Shown here: positions 31,684 to 38,082 of the stretch, one piece after another
Position numbering within the stretch: position 1 is the stretch's first letter
How the letters are laid out: every line of letters begins with the position of its first letter
IMG/VR virus record: IMGVR_UViG_3300046674_000333
Span: 1 to 49,955 of that record
Direction: 5' to 3' (one strand)
DNA: 49,955 nt
Origin: a virus
Position numbers and translations under genes: made by a program
The notes under the pieces: model-generated
What the model saw: the letters and a program-made list of their open reading frames with translations, nothing else
Told to the model about the DNA's origin: nothing
The model's database searches: none

Positions 31684-32088
31684 GTGAATGATCTCGTGCG
31701 GTGGCTTGGCGAGCAGCTCGAAGAGGACGAGCGGATAGCCAAGCGTGCGGTACCGGGCCCGTGGCGTCATGAGCCGGATCGCCCCGACCCTCCACTCGGT
31801 ACGCCTGGTTCCGAGGAGGCGATCTACGCAGGACCTATCGGGCCGAGCGAGGCGCGGATTGCGGGAACGGGTATGCCCGGTGACCGGCAGAGCTACCTCA
31901 ACGCCGTGCACATCGCCGAGCATGATCCAGAGCGCGTGTTCAACGAGATCACCTTCAAGTGCAAGCTGCACGCCTGGGCCCTCAACTCGCTCCGCCGTGA
32001 AGCACCTGATCAGGTCGAGAAGGTCATCCGCCTCATCGCTGAGACGTACAGGCATCGGCCTGGCTACCGATACGAGTGGCGGCCGTAG
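31684..32088 (+). CDS. DUF6221-like protein (plus-strand copy)
   Basis: A 134-aa protein with the features of an actinobacterial family usually called DUF6221: N-terminal DLVRWLGEQLEEDERIAKRA, a Trp/Arg patch, HIAEHDPERVFNEITFKCKL and a C-terminal YRHRPGYRYEWRP. Two bases after the HTH gene, so cotranscribed. A second, diverged copy lies at 33404 on the minus strand. Function unknown; common in phages and mobile elements. Confidence 0.7.
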   Translation: MNDLVRWLGEQLEEDERIAKRAVPGPWRHEPDRPDPPLGTPGSEEAIYAGPIGPSEARIAGTGMPGDRQSYLNAVHIAEHDPERVFNEITFKCKLHAWALNSLRREAPDQVEKVIRLIAETYRHRPGYRYEWRP

Positions 32089-32101
32089 CCGCACACGACT
32101 G

Positions 32102-32127
32102 AGCCCCCGACCGTCAGGCCGGGGGCT
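32102..32127. terminator. bidirectional hairpin
   Basis: AGCCCCCG (32102-32109) pairs perfectly with CGGGGGCT (32120-32127), loop of 10 bases. It sits 13 bases after the plus-strand stop (32088) and 14 bases before the end of the minus-strand zinc gene (32142). Confidence 0.75.
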
Positions 32128-32141
32128 TCGTCATGCTTGGG

Positions 32142-32300
32142 TTACTGCTTCGGCCACTGGTCGTGGTTGTGGCTGCACTTGGACGGCCACGCGCACTTCT
32201 GGCAGTGCTTGCATTCGACCCTCTGGCTGTCAGCGCCCATCGGGGTGCCGCAGTCGGCGCACCGCTTGATAGTGCTCTCGACTGGCGTGGTCTGCTCCAT
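32142..32300 (-). CDS. 52-aa multi-cysteine zinc protein
   Basis: MEQTTPVESTIKRCADCGTP, then VECKHCQKCAWPSKCSHNHD: C14, C17, C30, C33, C36 and C42 plus histidines suggest two small zinc sites. ATG at 32300 has AAAGGAGA at an ideal distance, one of the best ribosome binding sites in the island. Function unknown. Confidence 0.7.
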   Translation of the reverse strand: MEQTTPVESTIKRCADCGTPMGADSQRVECKHCQKCAWPSKCSHNHDQWPKQ

Positions 32301-32442
32301 CAATCTCCTTTGTGCTGGCCGCGGCCAATCCGCGGCGGCTCTTGAGAGACGTACGGAGGGTGCGGAGGGTTGTAGCCGCCGCGGCGCCCCGCCTGGAGCA
32401 GCCTGGCGTGCTCCTGATCGGTGGCCGGGCGACGCTGGGGAC

Positions 32443-32658
32443 ATGGCCGCGTCCACACCCGTAGTGATCTACCCGCCCGACGAGGCCGGCGCCCGCCGGG
32501 TCCGCATCGACGGCAGCATCCTCGGCCTGGCCTACTCCGTCCGTGATGTGGCCGCGTTCATGCAGGAGGCGGGCTTGCAGTCGTTCGATGAGATGGATGT
32601 CGCCCGGTCGCCGTTGATCGAGTGGCGTGGGGGCGGGCCGGAGGTCTGGACGCACTAA
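32443..32658 (+). CDS. 71-aa unrecognised plus-strand protein
   Basis: Starts MAASTPVVIYPPDEAGARRV and continues with VRIDGSILGLAYSVRDVAAF and a Trp-containing end. A strand-strand-helix pattern, no membrane segment. It has GTGG/GGGG-rich upstream sequence and no clear ribosome binding site. Short proteins of this type occur in streptomycete mobile elements; I know no function. Confidence 0.55.
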   Translation: MAASTPVVIYPPDEAGARRVRIDGSILGLAYSVRDVAAFMQEAGLQSFDEMDVARSPLIEWRGGGPEVWTH

Positions 32659-32745
32659 ATCAGGCGCGCGAGGGGGCCTGCGACGCGAGGTTCGCCAAGA
32701 GATCGCGGCCGATGGCCGGGCCCGGCTCGCGGCCGTCAAGTAGGG

Positions 32746-33246
32746 TCACGTGTCCTGATCCGCTGGCTGCACACCCTGATTGATGTGACGCACGAACCAT
32801 TCCATCAGGGCGCTCAGTAGGTCAGAAAGCTTAGCGATCAGGTCACCAAGATCCTCCTTGGATAGAGGATCGAAGCGAGGCATCTGCTTGCCCTTCGTGA
32901 ACCGCATCGCCTGATAGGCCGGCTCAAGCGGGTTGCTCTGGTCCTCCGACCAAGCTCCATGGACATACCCGTGACGCCGGTCGAGAAGGGGCCTGACCTG
33001 CCTGAGAAGAGCATCGAGTTTCTCCTGCTCTTCCTCGGTGACCCGGGGATTGGCTTTCGCGAGATCGCCTATCAGTTTCGTCGCGGCCTCTGCTCGGGCG
33101 CCGTGGACCCAGAGGTACGCGTAGGGGCTCTCAGAGAGGTGTACTGCGATCATCTGAAGGCGGAGCTCCATGTCTGCTGCTACGCGCACCATGATCCCTA
33201 GGCACGCGTACAGTTCCATGTCGTCTCTGTCTATGCCGTTGGTCAT
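32746..33246 (-). CDS. HEPN-like alpha-helical protein (candidate defence/moron gene)
   Basis: A 166-aa all-helical protein of lower GC than its surroundings. It has CLGIMVRVAADMELRLQMIA, then at residues 91-96 R-H-G-Y-V-H, an Rx4H motif within RRHGYVHGAW, the kind of site used by HEPN ribonucleases. A charged KANPRVTEEEQEKLDALLRQ region precedes it. HEPN proteins often act in abortive infection or toxin systems; here identification rests on the motif and helix pattern only. Stands alone with neighbours on both sides unrelated. Confidence 0.6.
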   Translation of the reverse strand: MTNGIDRDDMELYACLGIMVRVAADMELRLQMIAVHLSESPYAYLWVHGARAEAATKLIGDLAKANPRVTEEEQEKLDALLRQVRPLLDRRHGYVHGAWSEDQSNPLEPAYQAMRFTKGKQMPRFDPLSKEDLGDLIAKLSDLLSALMEWFVRHINQGVQPADQDT

Positions 33247-33337
33247 CAGCTGAGCGTGGCAGAGCTACGGGCTTCCGTCCTGTGCTTTACCCCGGCGGCA
33301 CCAAATCGCGGCTCACGTCGGCGGCGGTCACCCTCGT

Positions 33338-33370
33338 CGGCCCGCCGCACCCATCGGGGACGGCGGGCCG
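33338..33370 (-). terminator. perfect hairpin downstream of the minus DUF6221 gene
   Basis: CGGCCCGCCG (33338-33347) and CGGCGGGCCG (33361-33370), 10 perfect base pairs, 13-base loop, 34 bases after the stop at 33404. Bases 33247-33403 hold no gene. Confidence 0.65.
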
Positions 33371-33403
33371 CGTGCTGCTCAGGGCTGTGCGCTGCGCTGG
33401 TGT

Positions 33404-33958
33404 CTACGGCCGCCAGTTGGGCCCACGCAGCGCGGCCGGCACATCCCTCATGGCGGTGCGCGCGGGTAGCTGCCCTGTGATCAGGTACCGGGCCCACGCG
33501 TCTGGGTTGAGCGCAGGCCCGGCCGACATCTGTGCACGCTGCGGCGGCTCCGGCCGGTCGAGCTCGGCGAGGATCTCCGGTGTCAGTCCGTGGGCGTGCG
33601 CGACGGCGAGCAGGATCGGGCAGTCGTTGATGTTGTCGGTGACCCAGTCGTCGCAGATCCCGGCGGTGCCACAGCCGTCGCACCCTGTGCTGTACCCGTC
33701 GTCGACGGCGGCGTGGATGGCGAGGATCTGGCAGTCGGCTTCGCAGCGGCGCAGCACGGCGCCCGGGTCGTGCAGCGCGATGTGCACGCCGGCGGGGTCG
33801 TCGCGCCCGAGGTGCGCGACGGTGCCAGCGTTGGCGTCATCGCGGATCTCGCCGCACATGTGGTCGTAGTGCCAGTGTGGACTTGGGTGTTGGGGCGCGC
33901 GTGCGATGCGTTCGGCACGGGCGACCTGCTCGGTGATCCAGTCGTGGAGGTCAGGCAT
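33404..33958 (-). CDS. DUF6221-like protein (minus-strand copy, extended)
   Basis: A 184-aa protein with the same plan as the plus-strand copy at 31684: LHDWITEQVARAERIAR at the N-terminus, HIALHDPGAVLRRCEADCQI in the middle. It then adds a CDGCGTAGICDDW cysteine cluster and a C-terminal extension. ATG at 33958. It is the last gene of the small operon starting near 35.9 kb. Confidence 0.7.
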   Translation of the reverse strand: MPDLHDWITEQVARAERIARAPQHPSPHWHYDHMCGEIRDDANAGTVAHLGRDDPAGVHIALHDPGAVLRRCEADCQILAIHAAVDDGYSTGCDGCGTAGICDDWVTDNINDCPILLAVAHAHGLTPEILAELDRPEPPQRAQMSAGPALNPDAWARYLITGQLPARTAMRDVPAALRGPNWRP

Positions 33959-34088
33959 CGGGCGCTCCTCTCCGGTAGCGCCGGGTGATCCGGTTGACGA
34001 CATCGCAGTACCGGGCGAAGGCGACAGCCAGCCAGGGCAGGGCGAGGAACAGGCCGGCGATTTCGGCGAGCAGCAGCAGAGGCGGCAC
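33951..34088 (-). CDS. 45-aa membrane peptide
   Basis: GTG at 34088 preceded by GGAGAGC; PPLLLLAEIAGLFLALPWLA forms one transmembrane helix followed by a basic tail (NRITRRYRRGAPDA). The stop overlaps the DUF6221 start by 8 bases. Function unknown. Confidence 0.55.
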   Translation of the reverse strand: MPPLLLLAEIAGLFLALPWLAVAFARYCDVVNRITRRYRRGAPDA

Positions 34089-34090
34089 GG

Positions 34091-34414
34091 TCAGCTCTCC
34101 GTCCGGGGTGAGGCGGGTGCGCCGTAAACGGGCCAGTCGGCCGGCGGCTCGACGACGAGCGGCACGGCCCGCTGCTCCCGCAGGGTCTTGCCGTCGTGGA
34201 ACGGGTCGGCCTGGACGCGACCCTCGTCGTTGCGGAGGTTGGCCACGTAGTGGATGACGCGGCCGTCGGGGGTGTCCTCGATCGTCATGTCGGCGTCGAC
34301 GGGTACGTCGTCCGGCTCGATGCCGTTGGCGCGCAGCCACTCCTGCACGGCGGGAACGCGGCCTTGGGCGATGTGCAGGTTCCACAGGGCGGCGTTCGAG
34401 ATGAGGCGGATCAC
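34091..34414 (-). CDS. unrecognised 107-aa protein
   Basis: Begins MIRLISNAALWNLHIAQGRV with an amphipathic helix, followed by strands (DGRVIHYVANLRNDEGRVQA) and PLVVEPPADWPVYG. No membrane segment. Overlaps the upstream gene stop (ATGA) and lies 2 bases from the 45-aa gene. Function unknown. Confidence 0.65.
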   Translation of the reverse strand: MIRLISNAALWNLHIAQGRVPAVQEWLRANGIEPDDVPVDADMTIEDTPDGRVIHYVANLRNDEGRVQADPFHDGKTLREQRAVPLVVEPPADWPVYGAPASPRTES

Positions 34415-34854
34415 GACTGCTCCTTGATCGGGGTGGCGGGCTGCGTGTGTTCCTCGGCGACGTGCCGGTCGCGGGCGCGCTCGGCGGATTCGCGGGAGGA
34501 GTGGTCGAGGGAGAGCGCGCCGTCACAGGTGTCGGTGCCCCAGCATCGGAAGCACCAGGTGTGGTCTCCGCGGTCGGTGCGGTAGCGGTCGACGACGAGG
34601 GTGTCGTCCGGGTCGGCGGGCGGTGTGGGCTCGGTCGCTTGGGTCGCTGCCGGGGCGGGCTGCTCGGTGAGCGCGGTGCGCGCCATGGTGGAGGAGGCGC
34701 GGTAGCCGCGCTGCCAGTCGGTGACGTCGTCGTGGTCAACGACGCGTACGGCGGCGAGGGTCCGCTCGATGGCGGCCTCGGCTTGTTCGGCGCGCGTGTA
34801 CAGGGCGTCGAGTTGGTCGCTGTTCATGGCGTCCAGCGGGATGCGCTCGATCAT
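34411..34854 (-). CDS. 147-aa protein with helical N-terminus and CxxC-type patch
   Basis: N-terminal LDALYTRAEQAEAAIERTLA is helical; after a Pro/Thr-rich linker there is TWCFRCWGTDTCDGALSLDH, a cysteine/histidine-rich patch able to bind zinc. ATG at 34854 overlaps the previous stop. Similar proteins are frequent in Streptomyces phage early regions, role unknown. Confidence 0.65.
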   Translation of the reverse strand: MIERIPLDAMNSDQLDALYTRAEQAEAAIERTLAAVRVVDHDDVTDWQRGYRASSTMARTALTEQPAPAATQATEPTPPADPDDTLVVDRYRTDRGDHTWCFRCWGTDTCDGALSLDHSSRESAERARDRHVAEEHTQPATPIKEQS

Positions 34855-35255
34855 GCGGCGTTGCTCCTCGTCGTGCGGGTCGGGCAGGTGGGTGCGTGTT
34901 CGGCGCCGCGGTACACGAGGGCCTCGACGCAGCACGCGTGGACAAGGAGCGCGTCCTGGTCGGGTGGTCGCCGGCATTCAATGCCGTGGGCCTGGCCGCC
35001 GGAGTGCTCGGCGAACTGGCAGCACGAGCCGATGGCTTCGAGTTCCAGAGCGGCGCGTCTGGCGTTCTCGTGCCGGGTGAGGATCCAGCGGTGGTGTCGC
35101 CGTTCGCAGGCTGCGCACCAGGCGAGGAACGCGGCGCCGTACGCGGTGAGGCCGGAGTACAGCCACTGCCCTTGGGTGCTGGTCTGTACGGCGCAGAGGC
35201 CGAGGACGGTGGCGGCGGCGGTGCAGATGCGGGCGGTGCGGAGGCTGGGCGTCAT
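34851..35255 (-). CDS. 134-aa membrane protein with cysteine-rich tail
   Basis: Two hydrophobic helices near the N-terminus (ICTAAATVLGLCAVQTSTQG, GLTAYGAAFLAWCAACERR), followed by a helix ENARRAALELEAIGSCC and Cys/His residues. ATG at 35255 overlaps the 50-aa gene (ATGA). Function unknown. Confidence 0.65.
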   Translation of the reverse strand: MTPSLRTARICTAAATVLGLCAVQTSTQGQWLYSGLTAYGAAFLAWCAACERRHHRWILTRHENARRAALELEAIGSCCQFAEHSGGQAHGIECRRPPDQDALLVHACCVEALVYRGAEHAPTCPTRTTRSNAA

Positions 35256-35404
35256 AGGTAGCTCCCAACGGGGTGGATGTCGGTGATGCGGGCGTCGTAC
35301 GGGAGGCCTTGGCCGAGGAGGTCGGTGGGGAGGCGTGGGCCGCCGTCGAACTCGTCGTCGTCCCAGTCGGGTTCGTAGTCGAGGGCGAGCTGCTCGGCGG
35401 TCAT
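35252..35404 (-). CDS. 50-aa acidic protein
   Basis: MTAEQLALDYEPDWDDDEFD followed by a Gly/Pro linker, PTDLLGQGLPYDARI and a hydrophobic end. Highly acidic (DDDE), as in small DNA-mimic-like phage proteins, but no specific match. ATG at 35404. Good codon use and coupling with the next gene support it. Confidence 0.6.
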   Translation of the reverse strand: MTAEQLALDYEPDWDDDEFDGGPRLPTDLLGQGLPYDARITDIHPVGSYL

Positions 35405-35697
35405 CGACCACTACTCCGCGGGTAGTTGGGGCCCATGGAGAAATGGCTGCGCAACCTGCTGGCCCTGCTCGCAGGGTTCTTGTTCATGCTGTTGTTCCTT
35501 CGGTTCGTGACCCATGACTCGTGGGGGTTGGCTGCGGTCGAAGCCGGGGTGTGGGCAGTGGTCGTGTCGGTGGTGATGGGTGTGTGGATGTGGCGGACGA
35601 GCCAGCGGTAGAGGGTGCGCCCTGCCCACCGGATGGTGAGCAGGAGCGCGGAGGCGATCGGCCAGACGAACAGCGCGACGCCGAGGGAGCCGGCCAT
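35401..35697 (-). CDS. 98-aa membrane protein with basic tail
   Basis: MAGSLGVALFVWPIASALLL makes one N-terminal membrane helix, followed by a basic segment and a Thr-rich then Asn/Ser/Arg-rich tail. ATG at 35697 follows the upstream stop by one base, which favours this strand. Its second half overlaps an equally credible plus-strand membrane frame (35435-35611), so the exact C-terminus is uncertain. Confidence 0.5.
   Translation of the reverse strand: MAGSLGVALFVWPIASALLLTIRWAGRTLYRWLVRHIHTPITTDTTTAHTPASTAANPHESWVTNRRNNSMNKNPASRASRLRSHFSMGPNYPRSSGR
35435..35611 (+). CDS. alternative plus-strand membrane protein, antisense to 35401-35697
   Basis: From the ATG at 35435 the frame gives 58 aa: MEKWLRNLLALLAGFLFMLL, a second hydrophobic segment VWAVVVSVVMGVWMW and a short basic end. 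It has sensible composition but no clear ribosome binding site. Only one of the two strands may be real; I give this one less weight because it breaks an otherwise coupled minus operon. Confidence 0.3.
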   Translation: MEKWLRNLLALLAGFLFMLLFLRFVTHDSWGLAAVEAGVWAVVVSVVMGVWMWRTSQR

Positions 35698-35698
35698 G

Positions 35699-35899
35699 TC
35701 AGGCGGCCTCGTCGTACTCGACGGCGGTCTCCTCGGCGGTGCGCCGGCCGATGGTCGGCATCGCCCCGGTGACCGCGCTGGTGATGAGGACGACCGCGAG
35801 GACGAGGAGGGCGGCGCCGAGTGCGGTGGTGGCGGCGATGGTGAGGATGGCGCGGCCGATGGCCTCGGGCAGTGCCTCGGCGAAGTCGTGGATGATCAC
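35699..35899 (-). CDS. 66-aa membrane protein
   Basis: Begins VIIHDFAEALPEAIGRAILT, one long hydrophobic helix (TIAATTALGAALLVLAVVLI) and an acidic C-terminus (EETAVEYDEAA). GTG at 35899 overlaps the previous stop (GTGA). Function unknown. Confidence 0.6.
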   Translation of the reverse strand: MIIHDFAEALPEAIGRAILTIAATTALGAALLVLAVVLITSAVTGAMPTIGRRTAEETAVEYDEAA

Positions 35900-36846
35900 G
35901 GGCGCTGCTCCTCGGCCGGGCCGGTACAGGTGGTGGGTGCCTCGGTGCTGATCCGGTGGCCGAGCGGCAGCTCGAACGGGGTGCGGCCGCAGCATGGGGT
36001 GAGACCGGAGCCGTCCGGCGGGCAGCCGTGCACCACCTCGGCAGGAGGCCCCGCCTGCTGCGCCTCGTCGGCCATCTCGGGTCCGAGGGCGTCTTCCACC
36101 TGGTAGGTGTCGATGCTGCTCCAGCCCTTATCGATGGCCCGCTCGACGATGTCGCGGACGCCCTCCCACCGCTGGTGCTCCGCTTCGAGCACGGCGAGAC
36201 GCTCCGCCGTGCACGCGGGGTGCGGGTGGATCTCCTCGCCGTTCTCCTCGTAGCAGAGCCCGCAGTCGAGAAGCCGGGCCGGAGAGGTCTGCTGCGCCTC
36301 GTCGGCCTCCTTCGCCGCGCGCTCGGCCACGAACAGCCGCTTCAACAACCAGCGAGCCACCATGCGCACCTCGTCCTGCCCGCGCCCCGGAGCGGTGGAC
36401 AGCTCGTCCCATGCGGGGAAGTCGCCCTTGTGGAACCAGACCTGCGCGTCATGCAAGGCGCGGGCGAAGGCGTCCACGGTGATCAGTTCGCGCTTGGGCT
36501 GGCCTTCGTCGCTCATCTGGTCGGCGACTTCTTCGAGTTGGCTGATCGCTTCGTTCCAGCCGGTGCCGTACCAGATGGGTCCGGTGAGGGCGGTGCAGGA
36601 GATGTTGACGTTGCGGAGGTGGGAGATCGCTTCGCGGACGATGGTTCCGCGGTCGACGGGCGCGGGCTGACCGGCTGTCAATCGGGGCAACAGCCAGCGT
36701 GCCGCCTTCCGGTAGTCGTCCTGCAACTTCCCTGACAGGCGGCCGAGCTGCTGCCAGGTCGGGTGCTCGTCTCCGTACACGTGGACATCGGCGGCGCACA
36801 GCATGCGCGCCCACACTTCGATGGCGGGGGTCGGGTCGGTCGTCAT
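35896..36846 (-). CDS. 316-aa soluble protein, unrecognised, cysteine-containing C-terminus
   Basis: A mainly helical protein with two related-looking segments: LCAADVHVYGDEHPTWQQLG (then KAARWLLPRL) near residues 18-55, and LHDAQVWFHKGDFPAWDELS (then VARWLLKRL) near 130-170, suggesting an internal duplication. The C-terminus has several Cys (LDCGLCYEENG, PCCGRTPF). ATG at 36846. No family recognised. Confidence 0.65.
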   Translation of the reverse strand: MTTDPTPAIEVWARMLCAADVHVYGDEHPTWQQLGRLSGKLQDDYRKAARWLLPRLTAGQPAPVDRGTIVREAISHLRNVNISCTALTGPIWYGTGWNEAISQLEEVADQMSDEGQPKRELITVDAFARALHDAQVWFHKGDFPAWDELSTAPGRGQDEVRMVARWLLKRLFVAERAAKEADEAQQTSPARLLDCGLCYEENGEEIHPHPACTAERLAVLEAEHQRWEGVRDIVERAIDKGWSSIDTYQVEDALGPEMADEAQQAGPPAEVVHGCPPDGSGLTPCCGRTPFELPLGHRISTEAPTTCTGPAEEQRP

Positions 36847-36883
36847 GTCGTCTCCGGGGTGTCGTGTGGTGGACTGGGTGGTG

Positions 36884-36914
36884 CGGCCGCCCCGCATTGC
36901 CCGCGGGGCGGCCG
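36884..36914 (-). terminator. perfect 12-bp hairpin after the Lsr2-like gene
   Basis: CGGCCGCCCCGC (36884-36895) pairs exactly with GCGGGGCGGCCG (36903-36914), 7-base loop. It starts 9 bases beyond the stop at 36924 and separates early replication genes from the accessory operon. Confidence 0.8.
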
Positions 36915-36923
36915 TGCTGCTGC

Positions 36924-37481
36924 TCATCCGGCCTGCGGCAGTGCCTCGCGCCACGCGTCCAAGACGGTCTTCGGGACACGGCCACGCTCCGGGCAGTCGA
37001 CGCCGGCCTGCCGCGCCCAACCGCGCACGGCCGCCGGGTCGTAGTCCCGCTGCGCCTTGGCCTTCTTCTTCGGCGGCGCCAGCTCGGCCTCGCGCACACG
37101 GAGTTCGGCGAGGCGCTTCTCCAACTGCTCGGCCTCGGTGCCGATCGCGGTCAGCTCCTGCTCGGAGGCATGACGTCGGCGGAGGCCGGTGAGGGCGGCG
37201 CGGGCGCGCGCTGCCTGGTCGCGGATCGTGCTGTCGGTGTGGTCGTCGGCCCACTTGAGGAGCTGGCCGACGGGCAGGGCTTCCGGCGTCTTGAGGCGAA
37301 CGTCAGCAGCGTCCGTCAGCAACACGTCAGCGACGGGCGGGGCCGGGCGGAGGGCGGGTGCGGTGGTCATGGGCTTGTGGGGCCTTTCATCGGGGAGGGT
37401 GAGGCGGCCGTGCCGTGCGGTGTCGGGGCCGCCCTGGAGGTCGATCTCGTCGAGGAGCGCGCGGAATGCGGCGATGGTCAT
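36924..37481 (-). CDS. Lsr2-like nucleoid-associated protein
   Basis: A 185-aa protein. Residues about 146-180 (RDYDPAAVRGWARQAGVDCP, then ERGRVPKTVLDAWREA) match the Lsr2 C-terminal DNA-binding domain, including the RGR-like AT-hook core (ERGRVP). The middle (about 85-135) is a coiled coil (RDQAARARAALTGLRRRHAS, LEKRLAELRVREAEL). Lsr2 binds AT-rich DNA and silences foreign genes in actinobacteria; phage copies may compete with or mimic it. Start at 37481 overlaps the previous stop (ATGA); a second in-frame ATG at 37370 is possible. Confidence 0.75.
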   Translation of the reverse strand: MTIAAFRALLDEIDLQGGPDTARHGRLTLPDERPHKPMTTAPALRPAPPVADVLLTDAADVRLKTPEALPVGQLLKWADDHTDSTIRDQAARARAALTGLRRRHASEQELTAIGTEAEQLEKRLAELRVREAELAPPKKKAKAQRDYDPAAVRGWARQAGVDCPERGRVPKTVLDAWREALPQAG

Positions 37482-38005
37482 GCGCAGATGGCGCAGCGGT
37501 GGTCGGCGATCTCGGTGTCCTGGCAGCGGGAGATGCAGCCGCGGCAGTACGGGGTGTCGCGGTAGCGGGCCGGGCCGATGTACCGCTGGTCGTCCGGGTC
37601 GAACGGCGTCTGGCACTTCCCGCACGCGGTGGGCTGCTCCTCGGCAGGCTGCTCGTCGCGGATCGGCCACCACTTCTCGTGCGCCTCCTGCCTGCACACC
37701 GCGCACAGGCCGTCGTGCCCCGTCTTGGCCTCGCACTCGCGGCAGTCGGTCGTCGGCCGCTCCGGCGGTTCACCACCGTTCAGCACGGCGACGCAGGCCG
37801 GACACAGGCCATCGGGCAGGTCGTCGGCCCCGGGACGGGTCTCGGTGAGGTCGGCTTCGGGGACGACGGCCATGGCGTCACAGGCGGCGGGGACGAGGCC
37901 ACCGGGGGCCGGGTCGCCGAAGAAGGCGAAGAAGGCGAAGACGTGACGGTAGTTCGGGTCGGCGTCGGCGTAGGGGCTGTACGGGTTCGGGGCGATCTTT
38001 GGCAT
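37478..38005 (-). CDS. 175-aa multi-zinc-ribbon protein
   Basis: Contains CPACVAVLNGG, CRECEAKTGHDGLCAVCRQE, CGKCQTPFD and CRGCISRCQD with a final CAIC, i.e. about six CxxC knuckles that can build two or three zinc ribbons. ATG at 38005 with CGGAGA upstream. The gene lies between the helicase and the Lsr2-like gene, so a role in DNA metabolism is plausible but not shown. Confidence 0.7.
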   Translation of the reverse strand: MPKIAPNPYSPYADADPNYRHVFAFFAFFGDPAPGGLVPAACDAMAVVPEADLTETRPGADDLPDGLCPACVAVLNGGEPPERPTTDCRECEAKTGHDGLCAVCRQEAHEKWWPIRDEQPAEEQPTACGKCQTPFDPDDQRYIGPARYRDTPYCRGCISRCQDTEIADHRCAICA

Positions 38006-38082
38006 GGTGATCTCCGTTGCTCAGGCGTTCGGTTGGGGCGGGGGCTGTGCGCGCGGGCCGGGCTTAACCGGATGCGTGCGGG

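Noticed and set aside
33246-33683. 145-aa Arg/Ala-rich minus frame
   Set aside because: Overlaps the DUF6221-like gene in another frame and has shadow composition; the 33247-33403 part contains only the hairpin.
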